Part shown: piece after piece, positions 39,301 through 48,624 of the stretch
How the letters are laid out: each line of letters begins with the position of its first letter
Position numbering within the stretch: the stretch's first letter is position 1
From: CAYUAI01 sp964442745
GTDB taxonomy: Bacteria; Pseudomonadota; Gammaproteobacteria; S012-40
Assembly: GCA_964442745.1 (NCBI GenBank)
Contig: CAYUAI010000004.1
Location: 1 to 64,000, forward strand
DNA length: 64,000 nucleotides
Reading direction: 5' to 3'
Made by a program: the position numbers and the translations under genes
The notes under the pieces: generated by a model
What the model saw: the letters and a program-made list of their open reading frames with translations, nothing else
Databases searched by the model: none
Told to the model about the DNA's origin: nothing

Positions 39301-40063
39301 ACTGTATGATGATGCGCAACATATGTTGCAATCGATTATCGAACAAAACTGGTTAAAAGCCCGAGCGGTCATTGGCTTATTTCCAGCCAATCAAGTGAAT
39401 GATGAGGATATCGAAGTTTATCAGGATGAAACCCGCCAGCAAACACTCACAACCTTACATCATTTACGGCAGCAAACCCAAAAACCACCCGGTCGCGCCA
39501 ATCAATGCTTAGCTGATTTCGTGGCACCGAAAGACACGCAATTGACAGACTATATCGGGGCATTTGCAGTGACCACAGGCATCGGGATTGAAGAGCATAT
39601 CGAAAGGTTCGAGCGCGATCATGACGATTACAACAGCATTATGATCAAAGCACTGGCAGATCGATTAGCCGAAGCCTTTGCTGAATTAATGCACCAACGG
39701 GTTCGCCATGAGTTTTGGGCCTATGCCAACGATGAGACGCTCAGCAATGAGCAACTCATCAAGGAACAATACCAAGGTATTCGACCCGCCCCCGGATACC
39801 CGGCTTGCCCAGACCATACCGAAAAAGCACTATTGTGGAAACTGTTATCCGTCGAAGAAAACGCCGGCATGACATTAACGGACAGCTTTGCCATGCTACC
39901 CACCGCTGCCGTCAGTGGCTGGTATTTCGGTCACCCAGATTCCAAATATTTCAATGTCGGAAAAATAAATCATGATCAAGTTGAGGATTACGCGCAACGA
40001 AAAAAACAATCGGTCACGGAGATCGAAAAATGGCTATCGCCCAACTTAGGTTATGAAACATAA
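36371..40063 (+). CDS. metH: Cobalamin-dependent methionine synthase MetH
   Basis: 1230 residues, as in E. coli. Four modules in order: homocysteine-binding (about 10-330, zinc Cys in GLNCALGP and VGGCCGSTP), methyltetrahydrofolate-binding (about 360-620, FINVGERTNVTGS), B12-binding (about 660-900, DVHDIGKNIV supplies the axial His) and the C-terminal AdoMet activation domain (RPAPGYPACPDHTEK). It transfers the folate methyl group to homocysteine. No cobalamin riboswitch could be seen in the short upstream gap. Confidence 0.97.
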   Translation: MSNNRTTSLLSSLENRILVLDGAMGTMIQDYQLEEEDYRGERFSEHPCDVKGNNDLLVLTQPNIIKDIHLAYMNAGTDIVETNTFSATSIGMADYQMEDIVLELNREAARIARQACDEMSKKTPERPRFVAGVLGPTNRTASISPDVNNPGYRNTSFDQLAQAYYEATQGLVEGGSDIILIETIFDTLNAKAAIFGVKAYFQRNNVQLPIMISGTITDASGRTLSGQTTEAFWNSVEHAQPLSIGLNCALGPKQLRQYVEELSNIADTYVSAHPNAGLPNAFGEYDETPEMMAEQIHEWASSGFLNIVGGCCGSTPAHIQAIAEAVRQCQPRAIPQLEKKCRLSGLEPFNIDANSLFINVGERTNVTGSARFKRLILENDYDAALDVARQQVDSGAQIIDINMDEGMLDGKEAMVTYLNLIATEPDITRVPIMIDSSKWEILEAGLKCIQGKGIVNSISLKEGEDNFIQQAKLIRQYGAAIIVMAFDEQGQADTLQRKVEICTRSYHILTEQADFPPQDIIFDPNIFAIATGIAEHNNYGVDFIEATRQIKATLPHALISGGVSNVSFSFRGNNPIREAIHSVFLYHTIQAGMDMGIVNAGQLAIYEDLPAQLRAGVEDVVLNRGEEATEKLLDIAEQYRGEGGSAKKEEDTAWREWPVAKRLEHALVKGLDAFVVEDTEQARQQFDRPIQVIEGPLMDGMNVVGDLFGEGKMFLPQVVKSARVMKKAVAYLLPFIEEEKSGVQQSNGKILMATVKGDVHDIGKNIVGVVLQCNNFEIIDIGVMVPAEKILETAKNESVDIIGLSGLITPSLDEMTHIAKEMQRQGFTIPLLIGGATTSRAHTAVKIEPHYQFPTIWVKDASRAVAVAQKLISQNLKEQYVADIKSEYEAVRIQYAGRRSQIQWVSLAKARENKAQIDWNKHQPVKPNFIGVKTFDGFSLKEISEYIDWTPFFHTWELKGSYPKIFQDKDKGIQAQKLYDDAQHMLQSIIEQNWLKARAVIGLFPANQVNDEDIEVYQDETRQQTLTTLHHLRQQTQKPPGRANQCLADFVAPKDTQLTDYIGAFAVTTGIGIEEHIERFERDHDDYNSIMIKALADRLAEAFAELMHQRVRHEFWAYANDETLSNEQLIKEQYQGIRPAPGYPACPDHTEKALLWKLLSVEENAGMTLTDSFAMLPTAAVSGWYFGHPDSKYFNVGKINHDQVEDYAQRKKQSVTEIEKWLSPNLGYET

Positions 40064-40108
40064 CACACGAAAACTCACCAAGATGTCAGATGAACAGAGG
40101 TAATTAAC

Positions 40109-41218
40109 ATGGAAATGTACCGCTATGGATGGCAGGGACTCGTTGCCAGTATTTTGCTACTCCCCGCCATCGGTGGGGCAATGCCCATCTCCCTGGGCGC
40201 AGCCGCCAATTACAATACCGTCGTATTTGGGAATTTTGAAGCCAGCGGTTCCGATACTGAAGGCCGCTTAGCTATCGGCGGCAATGCCTTGTTGTATGAT
40301 TATAGCGTGGGCTTACTGTTAGATGCACACTCGCTGGGTTCTAGCTTAGTCATCGGTGGTGATCTCGACCTCAAGCAAGGTCGTATTAATTATGGCAACC
40401 TCTATGTGGCAGGTGATGCCCAAATCACTCAAACCGCCATTGATCATGGCGATGTATACGTTGGTAATCAGCTCAATTTTTCTAATGCTAGTATCGAAAA
40501 TGGAGATCTGGCCGTCGGTGGTAATCTTGTGTTTAACCAAGCTGAAGTCAAAAATGGTCAGGTCACTAGCTCGGGGATAATCACCGGTGATGAAAGTGCC
40601 AAAAATCTATCTCTGCAAACACCGATCGTCACACCCATCCAACCCACACCCTTTAATTTCGAAAGTGAATCTATCTATTTAAAAGCATTGGCCAACGATT
40701 TATCGCAACGACCAACCAATGGCATCAGCCAACTGGAATTCGATACTAATCTTCAATTAATTGGGGATGGCAGCAGTATTCTGCAAGTCTTCGACTTGGA
40801 AGGCGATAAACTACTCAATGCCACCTCAATTGAATTGGACAATGTGCAAAGCAATGCCGTCGTTCTCATCAATGTCAATGGCGAACAAAGCGGTTTCACC
40901 GAGATGGGTTTTAATGCGTTAATGATGGCAATGAGTTCCCGTCTATTATTTAACTTTTATCAAGCAACAACACTAGAGATTACATCAGTAGGCGTTAATG
41001 GTAGTATTTTAGCGCCTTATGCGCACATTAATAGTAACTCAGGACAAATCAACGGCACCACCATCGCTGCATCGTGGAATGGCAACGTGCAACAAAACGA
41101 TGTGCGTTTTCTGGTTCCAGTACCATCAGTGATTAGTCTATTTTTAGTTGGCCTGTGGCTGCTGTGGTTAACCCACAGACAACCGCTTTTGCATACGCGA
41201 ATTGTTTTAAATGGCTAA
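40109..41218 (+). CDS. Exported choice-of-anchor A family protein with PEP-CTERM-like tail
   Basis: 369 residues: signal peptide (cleavage after about residue 24), then the choice-of-anchor A domain (starting LGAAANYNTVVFGNF, with repeated GNL, GDV and GGN turns, beta-helix-like). The C-terminus VPVPSVISLFLVGLWLLWLT followed by a basic stretch resembles a PEP-CTERM sorting signal with VPxP in place of VPEP. It is probably a surface or matrix protein processed by an exosortase. GAGG lies eight bases before the ATG. No exosortase gene is in the window. Confidence 0.8.
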   Translation: MEMYRYGWQGLVASILLLPAIGGAMPISLGAAANYNTVVFGNFEASGSDTEGRLAIGGNALLYDYSVGLLLDAHSLGSSLVIGGDLDLKQGRINYGNLYVAGDAQITQTAIDHGDVYVGNQLNFSNASIENGDLAVGGNLVFNQAEVKNGQVTSSGIITGDESAKNLSLQTPIVTPIQPTPFNFESESIYLKALANDLSQRPTNGISQLEFDTNLQLIGDGSSILQVFDLEGDKLLNATSIELDNVQSNAVVLINVNGEQSGFTEMGFNALMMAMSSRLLFNFYQATTLEITSVGVNGSILAPYAHINSNSGQINGTTIAASWNGNVQQNDVRFLVPVPSVISLFLVGLWLLWLTHRQPLLHTRIVLNG

Positions 41219-41455
41219 TAAAAAATCAATCACAAAATTGATACAGGGTTATTTCCTGGGCTTACCATACTTCTCTTCACTCTCTCGCATGATCCACACC
41301 TATTTCCATATTCCAGGATACAACAATAAAATTTACAGATGTTAAGCAAAAAGGCGTTATATATCCACAGGAAAAAGCCATCGCATTATAATGCTTTCAA
41401 CATTTGTATTTTTTTCACCTCATCAATACTGTTGGCCAGCTCAGAGGGACAAGCC

Positions 41456-41941
41456 ATGGGATTATTTGATTTTTTCACGATTCACGTATTTTCGGAAGTT
41501 AGCGGTGTCGTCACCTTTCAAGGGAAGCCTGTCGAAGGGGCTAAAATTATTCGAACGGGTGATCATGAAGAGGACAAAGTATATACGGATACAACAACAA
41601 CGGACAAAGACGGTAAATTTTCCTTTAAAGGAATCGCTACATTTTCTCTACGCCCGATCATGATGGGCACCATCATTCGACAGAAAATAGTGATCAAGTA
41701 CCAGGGCATGAAATACCTTGCCTGGGAAACTTTGAAGCGTAACAACTACAAATACGGAGAGCTTAATGATGAAAATGTTGAAAATCCGATAAAACTACAT
41801 TTGTTTTGTGAGCTGACTAACTCTCAGGAGACTAAAACCTATGTTGAATTAAAATATGGTCCCAATGGCGTTGTCTATGGCCTCTGTCGCTGGGATGGAT
41901 GGGAAAACTTAGTAACCAAAAAACGGAAGGAAGAATCATAA
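41456..41941 (+). CDS. Protein with carboxypeptidase-regulatory-like fold, possibly DUF6795, paired with lipase
   Basis: 161 residues from the ATG at 41456, preceded by a GAGGG ribosome binding site. The frame is open upstream to 41339, and a start there would add a hydrophobic leader, but no ribosome binding site is seen. VSGVVTFQGKPVEGAKI and KDGKFSFKGIATFS are typical of Ig-like carboxypeptidase-regulatory domains. Stop and the start of the lipase gene are adjacent (TAA ATG), so the pair is coupled. Role as chaperone, immunity or adaptor protein of the lipase is inference. Confidence 0.65.
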   Translation: MGLFDFFTIHVFSEVSGVVTFQGKPVEGAKIIRTGDHEEDKVYTDTTTTDKDGKFSFKGIATFSLRPIMMGTIIRQKIVIKYQGMKYLAWETLKRNNYKYGELNDENVENPIKLHLFCELTNSQETKTYVELKYGPNGVVYGLCRWDGWENLVTKKRKEES

Positions 41942-43111
41942 ATGGCTAAATTAAAGGCAAAACTCAATCCAGAAGAAGCAATAGATGCCGCCATTGCAAT
42001 ATATGGGATTAAAAAAAATCCTAGCATCGAGATAGCATTCGATGGCATTAAAGTCTCTGATTATTTTCAACTCACCAACTCAAGCGCTCAACGTTTTACA
42101 TCGAAAACCGGGGCGTTTGAACTCAAAACGAAAACCGGGTTTGGGGTGATCGCGAAAGGAAAAAAAGGCAGCGACTTTGAAAAAGATGCCATTATCGTTT
42201 GTCGAGGAACCGCCAATCTTTATGATTGGTTAACTGACTTTAACACCGGTCTGCAAACGTCCCAAATCGGGCATACCGTTCATGCCGGGTTTAATCGAAC
42301 GTTTAACGAATTTTACCCAACCCTCCGCGATTTTATTACGCTCAATAAACCGGAAACTTTGCATTGTGTGGGCCATAGTTTAGGAGGGGCGTTGGCAACA
42401 ATGGCGACCGGGTTAGCGATTAAAATGAAGACCAAATCGGCACTGTATACTTTTGGTGCCCCTCGGATCGGGCTCATCGATTTTGCCAGCAAACTCAGTC
42501 TCAGTCACTATGTGGGCATCGAAAATATCCACCGAGTATTTCATGGCGGTGATCCGGTGAGCATGGTGCCTATTTGGCCATTTGTACATGCGCCACAACC
42601 CGGCGGCGAGTGTCATATTGGCAAAGTCTTGGAGTTCAATCCCATGCAACATATGAGTGGAAACTATGCGATCAGTTTAGCCGGCAAAACAAGCTGGGAC
42701 GCCTTGAGAAAGCCACAGCCGAACTGGGAGAACCAAATTAAAAGCTGGGTTCATTCAGAAGAGACGTTGCATCATTTTGGATTTAACTACCAAAATCTCT
42801 GTCTTATTATGCGAGCAATACAAGTGGGTATTAAGGACTTTTTACATCTTCCATTTTCCTCCCTGAATCAATCCGCTGTCGCTGGCACCACCTATCTTGA
42901 TCAATTATCCTCGTTTCTTGAGCAGGCCTCGAAAGTGTCAACCGCATCGGATAGTTTTATCAAGGGTATCCTGTTACGCATTGTAAAAATGACCGGATTA
43001 GTTTTTACACTACCGCAGAAAATCACCCATCATGTGGTTAGAGTCGTACTCAATCGCCTGGTTTATGTGATCGGGCGGAGTGTTAAATTTGCATTGCAAT
43101 ATACCAAGTAG
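41942..43111 (+). CDS. Class 3 lipase-like alpha/beta hydrolase
   Basis: 389 residues. Catalytic Ser in HCVGHSLGGALATMATG (about residue 145), probable Asp in GGDPVSMVPI and probable His in GECHIGKV complete the triad. DAIIVCRGTAN is the class 3 oxyanion region. The C-terminal 130 residues are helical and hydrophobic and may bind membranes. No signal peptide. It is coupled to the upstream small gene, a layout seen for exported lipase effectors with partner proteins, though no secretion genes lie here. Confidence 0.85.
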   Translation: MAKLKAKLNPEEAIDAAIAIYGIKKNPSIEIAFDGIKVSDYFQLTNSSAQRFTSKTGAFELKTKTGFGVIAKGKKGSDFEKDAIIVCRGTANLYDWLTDFNTGLQTSQIGHTVHAGFNRTFNEFYPTLRDFITLNKPETLHCVGHSLGGALATMATGLAIKMKTKSALYTFGAPRIGLIDFASKLSLSHYVGIENIHRVFHGGDPVSMVPIWPFVHAPQPGGECHIGKVLEFNPMQHMSGNYAISLAGKTSWDALRKPQPNWENQIKSWVHSEETLHHFGFNYQNLCLIMRAIQVGIKDFLHLPFSSLNQSAVAGTTYLDQLSSFLEQASKVSTASDSFIKGILLRIVKMTGLVFTLPQKITHHVVRVVLNRLVYVIGRSVKFALQYTK

Positions 43112-43243
43112 TCAACGGTATTTGACAATTTTGTGGCAAACTCTTTTAAAATCCGTTAGATTGTTTGTAAAAATGAAACATGGAAACCTGAATCATTGCG
43201 AATAGCTTATCCGCAATGATTCATTATAATTTAGGAGAAAAGA

Positions 43244-43432
43244 ATGGAACAACCCAACACTTGGGAAGCACTACTTGTCGGCATCATCGCCATCGCGCTG
43301 GTTTTTTTATTTCGACCCGGTATTAAACGGGCCTTCGAACAAAGCAAAGCCGCCGAAAAAGACTGGAAAAGTGTGCTGATTCCTGTAGCCGTAGTGGTTT
43401 TATTTGTCATACTGTTAATTTCACTGGTATGA
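43244..43432 (+). CDS. Small two-helix membrane protein
   Basis: 62 residues with two transmembrane segments (about 8-23 and 43-61) and a charged loop KRAFEQSKAAEKDWK. AGGAGAA is well placed before the ATG. Its last 12 bases overlap the end of the convergent 945-residue protein gene. Unknown function. Confidence 0.75.
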   Translation: MEQPNTWEALLVGIIAIALVFLFRPGIKRAFEQSKAAEKDWKSVLIPVAVVVLFVILLISLV

Positions 43433-46258
43433 CTTGCCAATTAAAACCCCCAGCACACGAAGCCTCGCTAAACATAAAAGAGAAAAAATCATCAACAATA
43501 ACCCTAGATGAGTCGCACCGCCACCACCACTGCCGCCACTATCCTCATTGGCAGTAGGCTCAGGATTATCTATCGGCGTAACCTCTAGCGGTCCGACACT
43601 GATGGCGACTTCATCAATAGCTGTTTCATCATCATCATCCGTCACCGTCAACCGAAAGGTTAGCAGAGTCTGCTGAACGACTGTTGGTGCGATAAAACGG
43701 GCTTCTGCCACACTTTGATCAGACAAACTCACCACAGGCCCGCCTAATTGTTCCCATAAATAACTTGCAATACTACCGTCATCATCCGTCCCCGTGCCCG
43801 TTAATATCACTTCAGCCTCGCTGTTTATTGTTTTATCGTCACCGGCGTTGGCGACTGGCTTATTATTTTCAATCGCTTGTGGATCAAACAGATTGATCGT
43901 AATCGAAACCTCATGGCTCGCATTCGCACCCTCATTATCCACCACCACCAATTGAAACTTCAGTATCGTTGACTCTGTCACATCGGGGGCAACAAATGAA
44001 GCAGTGGCATTATCTGCCGATTTAATAGTAACCGATTCACCGCCCGTTTGCGTCCACAGATACGACGTAATCGTACCGTCACTATCCGTTCCATTGCCAA
44101 CCAGAAAAGCTTCTGTTAATGCATTCACACTGTAATCGCTACCGGCATCGGCTTTTGGCGAATTATTTTGTGATCCATTGCCCTGACTCGGCGTCACAAT
44201 CACGGTAATACTATCCTCAGCCATGGCGCCTTTGTCATCAATCACCCTCACGCGAAAGGTAAAACTGGTCTCTTGCTGTATCGTAGGTGCCTCAAATGCC
44301 GCATCTGCTTTATCGGTCTCCGACAAAACCACGTCCGGCCCTGTCGTTTGTTTCCAGGCATAACTCACAATATTGCCATCTGGATCACTAGCAGCGGCTT
44401 TTAAATCAACCGTTACCCCTTGTTCCACATCCTGATCTTCACCCACATTAACCGTGGGTGCTACATTTAGGGTATCGGACAAGGCTTGTCGTAATATGGT
44501 ACCACCAAAGCCAACCACCACTTGCTGATTGTCAGAACCGATCACATCCTTTAAAAAGGTATTGGTTAAGGTTTTTTCAATGGTCCAATCAATACCATCT
44601 GGACTCGTTATCATATCGCCACTCCATGTCACAATCAAAAATTGATTGTTATGCCAAGTGATTGCATTCAAGGGTTCTTGCAAAGTCGATTGTTGGATTT
44701 CCCAGGTGATGCCATCCGTGCTAGTAATGATGGAACCTAGCGAACCCACCGCCACCATCAATTCACCGGACCAGGCCACATCGAGTAAATCTTCTTGATC
44801 CTGCAATAATATACTCACGTTAGTCTGTGGTTGACTCCAAGCAGTCCCATCATCACTGGTCAATACCACACCGCTCTCCCCCACGGCTAAAAACTTATTT
44901 TGCAACCAAATCACCGCATTTAATTGTTCATTTAGGGTATTATTGGAAAATCGTTGTTCCCATATTTTAGCGTCGTCACTGCTCAATATAGAGCCTAAAA
45001 CGCCGACCACAACAAACTTGTCACCCGACCATGCAATGTCTTGCAAATCTCGAATCAGCCCCGGACTCTGACTACTCCAGCTAACGGCATCAACACTGGA
45101 AACGATCGTGCCTGCCGCCCCGACGGCAATAAAATGATCCTCCGCCCAAATCACGGCATATAAATCACTTCCACTCTCATTCGTTTGCTCTACCCAATCT
45201 TGCGCCTGCTCACTGGTCAATACAACACCCGAATGCCCAACCGCGACATACCGACTGCCAGACCAAGCAACACCCTCTAAGGTCACTCGCGGACCCTTTG
45301 TTTGAGTTGCCCATGAACTCCCATCCACACTGGAACGAATAATACCAAAACGCCCAACCGCCACTAACGAATCTGACAGGCTGGTAATGCCATAAATGCG
45401 CTCACTCACGCCAGAAACTTGTATCTCCCAGTTAGCCCCATCAGTACTGGTGAAAATTCCGCCAAAACCACCCACACTGATATACATATCGCCTGTCCAA
45501 TGGACACTTGTCAGATCGTAATCTTCAGTGGCATCACTCACCACCTCACTCCAGGTCAAACCATCGCTACTTGACATGATTTGACCCTCAAGACCCACGG
45601 CGACATATTCGCTACTGCCCCATGTCACATCAAGCATTGATGGCGCCAAACCGCTTAACTCCCCCGCTTGCCAAGTAATACCATCAGCGCTGTAGGCAAA
45701 TAAACCACTTAAGCCCACCGCCACAAACTGTGCATTGCTATCCCAAGTCACCCCGGTCAAAGAACGATTACCTTCATCAAGCACCTGGCTACTCCAGGTG
45801 ATACCATCATCATTACTGGTTAATAATGCCCCACCATTACCTACCGCGACAATCATATTATTAGCAAACACAAGTCCATTGAGATCCACATCAATATCCG
45901 TTTCTTGTTTAACCCAGGATATTCCATCACCGCTGGTAATAATGGTACCTGCTTCGCCGACCGCCACATATTGAGTACCGGTCCAAATAATTCGAGTCAG
46001 CGTTTGATCCACGTCAGTCACTAACTCTTCCCAGTCATTGTCGTCCGTGCGATGCAAAATTACGCCACCGACCCCCACCGCCACCACCTGATCCAGCGTT
46101 GGCGAGCCGGCGGCGGCATCTCGCAGAGTATTACCTTGTGGCAAAGGATTAGACCATTGCCACTGATGCCACTCAGCATTGGCCGAAGTCATAAAAATAA
46201 GAAAACTAAATAAAATAAACCAAAATCGTGAATTGAAATGGAGGATAGGCATAACCAT
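43421..46258 (-). CDS. Exported beta-propeller and PKD-like repeat protein with GlyGly-CTERM-like tail
   Basis: 945 residues. Signal peptide ends near SANA. Residues about 35-590 contain a dozen ~45-residue repeats ending in VAVGxxGTIITSxDGxxW, the pattern of photosynthesis-stability-factor or BNR-type propellers. Three PKD/K319L-like Ig domains follow (about 600-890, each with GxxxDxDGxIxSYxWxQ). The tail GGSGGGGATHLGLLLMIFSL plus a basic stretch fits GlyGly-CTERM, a rhombosortase signal of type II secretion substrates. It is probably a surface adhesion or matrix protein. Start at 46252 is an alternative. Confidence 0.8.
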   Translation of the reverse strand: MVMPILHFNSRFWFILFSFLIFMTSANAEWHQWQWSNPLPQGNTLRDAAAGSPTLDQVVAVGVGGVILHRTDDNDWEELVTDVDQTLTRIIWTGTQYVAVGEAGTIITSGDGISWVKQETDIDVDLNGLVFANNMIVAVGNGGALLTSNDDGITWSSQVLDEGNRSLTGVTWDSNAQFVAVGLSGLFAYSADGITWQAGELSGLAPSMLDVTWGSSEYVAVGLEGQIMSSSDGLTWSEVVSDATEDYDLTSVHWTGDMYISVGGFGGIFTSTDGANWEIQVSGVSERIYGITSLSDSLVAVGRFGIIRSSVDGSSWATQTKGPRVTLEGVAWSGSRYVAVGHSGVVLTSEQAQDWVEQTNESGSDLYAVIWAEDHFIAVGAAGTIVSSVDAVSWSSQSPGLIRDLQDIAWSGDKFVVVGVLGSILSSDDAKIWEQRFSNNTLNEQLNAVIWLQNKFLAVGESGVVLTSDDGTAWSQPQTNVSILLQDQEDLLDVAWSGELMVAVGSLGSIITSTDGITWEIQQSTLQEPLNAITWHNNQFLIVTWSGDMITSPDGIDWTIEKTLTNTFLKDVIGSDNQQVVVGFGGTILRQALSDTLNVAPTVNVGEDQDVEQGVTVDLKAAASDPDGNIVSYAWKQTTGPDVVLSETDKADAAFEAPTIQQETSFTFRVRVIDDKGAMAEDSITVIVTPSQGNGSQNNSPKADAGSDYSVNALTEAFLVGNGTDSDGTITSYLWTQTGGESVTIKSADNATASFVAPDVTESTILKFQLVVVDNEGANASHEVSITINLFDPQAIENNKPVANAGDDKTINSEAEVILTGTGTDDDGSIASYLWEQLGGPVVSLSDQSVAEARFIAPTVVQQTLLTFRLTVTDDDDETAIDEVAISVGPLEVTPIDNPEPTANEDSGGSGGGGATHLGLLLMIFSLLCLARLRVLGVLIGKSYQ

Positions 46259-46789
46259 TCTCTTAAAATTTAAGTCATTGTTTGTCCATCCGCATGGATG
46301 GCACAGCCACGGGTTAAGTTAACTGCTGTATTCCCAGATTATTTTTATAATAATAACGATCGATTAGTAACCGGAAATCATAGATTAGCGGTAAAATTAC
46401 CTAAATTGATGGAAATTTCAGTTAACAGAGTTTCTTTGCTTTTGGTGAGTGTTGTTTATAATTATTAGATTAATCACTGCGCTAATTATTATTGTACGCT
46501 ATATGACCATAGTAACATGATACGCACTGCTCTACAGATACATTCTATTATTGGAGTGCAATGACTCATTAAATTCCCAATAAATTTACCTGCACTTAAA
46601 CTCGATGGATAAGTACCAAAGAAATATAATGTATTAATTGATAAATCCTTGCTAATAGCACCACGACCAACCAACCGACAAAGAGTGAATGCACGGCGGA
46701 TTAAATCATTTTCTCGACTTATTTAGCTTGAATATCAGTCTGTTAGAAAAACCAAATCGTTACCAGCTTATTGTTTAAGGATAATAATA
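46259..46789. other. Intergenic region, 531 bases
   Basis: No supported gene. Contains a CCATCCGCATGGATGG hairpin at 46291-46306 close to the start of the propeller protein gene on its leader side. A 61-codon minus-strand frame (46489-46674) has no ribosome binding site or similarity. Confidence 0.5.
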
Positions 46790-47455
46790 ATGGCATTTAC
46801 CATATACGGCCCTGGTACCCATGACATAGTGACGGCCACCAGACAAAACCCAAGCACAAGAGTCAAGCAAACATCAGCCATCCAAAAAACAGACAACGAA
46901 ACTCAAAAACACAAACAACCCGCAGAAAAACAAAGCCAATCCGCCATTGGCAAACAAGCCAGTGCCGCCTATCAACAAGCATTAACCACCCCAAACTATC
47001 CGCGAGTACCCGCGATTATTGCCGAACAAATCATGGTTGCCCCGGTGATCACCTTGACGCCGAATACCACAATCACCCAAGCCTGGAAATTATTCAGAGA
47101 ACGTCGCTTCCGTCATATTCCTGTTTTAACAGAAAAAAATAGCGTATACGGGATTATTTCAGATCGTAGCTTGCTGCGTTATGCCGCCGTAACAGGCCGA
47201 ACTCCCCCCTACGGAGATCACTCCCCAGAAGCCAAAACCTTAATCACTGACAGCACCAAAATACCACTGCTAAAAACCAAAGTGATCACCGCCACACCCG
47301 ATACCGAAATACGTTTAATCGCTCGTGTATTATTTGAGCAACACGTGGGAGCCATGCCCATCGTCACACTTAACGGGCATTTAATTGGCATCATTACTCG
47401 CAGCGACATCCTGAGAACATTAATCAATCATGCACCACTTGAATTATGGATTTAA
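46790..47455 (+). CDS. Protein with a tandem CBS-domain pair
   Basis: 221 residues: a polar low-complexity N-terminus rich in Gln, Lys and Thr (about 1-75), then two CBS domains (about 80-140 and 160-220) with MVAPVITLTPNTTITQAWKL and VITATPDTEIRLIARVLFEQ. CBS pairs bind adenine nucleotides and sense energy state. No catalytic domain is attached. AAGGATAATAATA precedes the ATG. Confidence 0.9.
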   Translation: MAFTIYGPGTHDIVTATRQNPSTRVKQTSAIQKTDNETQKHKQPAEKQSQSAIGKQASAAYQQALTTPNYPRVPAIIAEQIMVAPVITLTPNTTITQAWKLFRERRFRHIPVLTEKNSVYGIISDRSLLRYAAVTGRTPPYGDHSPEAKTLITDSTKIPLLKTKVITATPDTEIRLIARVLFEQHVGAMPIVTLNGHLIGIITRSDILRTLINHAPLELWI

Positions 47456-47553
47456 ACGAAAAACAGATGGCCCAAAGGACAAACGCTAAACTTATCCCCG
47501 AAAAGATCTATAATTAAAAAACTACCTCGCTGTGAACAAAGACTGTATAAGCT

Positions 47554-48624
47554 GTGAGTCCTATCGAACGTTATCATAATGATTTAAATAATGGCTACCG
47601 CAAGGAGACCACTCAGCAGCACGCCGTTCATCATGCTCAGCAACTGTATGAAAGCTTGCTACCTCGCCCGCCGATTAACCACTCAATTTGGAGGAACATA
47701 TTCAAAACAAGAACCATCACACCAATCAAAGGGCTTTATTTCTGGGGAGGAGTCGGTCGAGGCAAAACTTACATTATGGATAATTTCTATCATAGTTTAC
47801 CTTTTGCAGAAAAACGCCGAGTCCACTTTCACCGCTTTATCAAAGAAGTCCATGCTCAACTCAGTCAACTGCCAAAATCACCGGACCCACTGGAAGTCAT
47901 CGCGCTATCTTTAGCGCAAAAAATACGTATCTTATGCCTGGATGAATTTCATGTCACCGACGTCACTGACGCCATGATTTTAGCGGGTCTGCTCAACGCG
48001 ATTTTCAAAAATGGCATTTCATTAGTCACCACATCAAACATAGCGCCTGACAAACTCTATTTAAATGGCCAGCAACGACAACGATTTTTACCCGCTATCG
48101 CACTACTCACCAAACATACCCATATTATTCATCTTGATGGTGATTTCGACTATCGCATACAATTAGCCACAGATCAACAAAACTACCTGCTCATCGACGA
48201 GCGGTCAACTCACGACATTACCAAGCAATTTAACCAATTGATGGACCAGCCACACTGCCAAACTCATGAAATCCAATTAAATCACCGAAACATTCATCCC
48301 CTCAAACATACGCCACATATGGCTTGGTTTGAATTTAACGAATTATGCAATACCCCACGCGCTTCATCCGACTATATTGAATTAAGCCAAAACTTTAACA
48401 CCATCCTACTAAGCCATGTTCCTCAAATGCATGACGGGCAAAATGATGTAGCACAACGGTTCATTCAACTCATCGACGCTTTATACGATAATCAAGTCAA
48501 ACTTATTATCAGTGCTTTTGCACCGCCTAGAGAACTTTATATCGGAAATCGACTCAAGTTTCCCTTCGAAAGAACCATCAGTCGATTGCATGAAATGAGT
48601 CGTCAATCTTGGGGAAATCGTTAA
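47554..48624 (+). CDS. zapE: Cell division ATPase ZapE (AFG1-like)
   Basis: 356 residues with GTG start. Walker A GLYFWGGVGRGKTYIMD (about 70-86), Walker B ILCLDEFHVTD and the arginine-containing AFG1 blocks (FAPPRELY) are intact. ZapE binds FtsZ and modulates the Z ring during constriction. The window also encodes ZapD (fused to CoaE) 3 kb away. Convergent with a glycosyltransferase gene with no gap between the stops. Confidence 0.9.
   Translation: MSPIERYHNDLNNGYRKETTQQHAVHHAQQLYESLLPRPPINHSIWRNIFKTRTITPIKGLYFWGGVGRGKTYIMDNFYHSLPFAEKRRVHFHRFIKEVHAQLSQLPKSPDPLEVIALSLAQKIRILCLDEFHVTDVTDAMILAGLLNAIFKNGISLVTTSNIAPDKLYLNGQQRQRFLPAIALLTKHTHIIHLDGDFDYRIQLATDQQNYLLIDERSTHDITKQFNQLMDQPHCQTHEIQLNHRNIHPLKHTPHMAWFEFNELCNTPRASSDYIELSQNFNTILLSHVPQMHDGQNDVAQRFIQLIDALYDNQVKLIISAFAPPRELYIGNRLKFPFERTISRLHEMSRQSWGNR

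Noticed and set aside
46291..46320. Possible c-di-GMP (GEMM) riboswitch before the propeller protein
   Set aside because: Only a short CCATCC hairpin and a GCACAG-like string; the rest of the GEMM consensus is missing.
46489..46674. 61-codon minus-strand frame
   Set aside because: No ribosome binding site and no similarity; AT-rich intergenic region.
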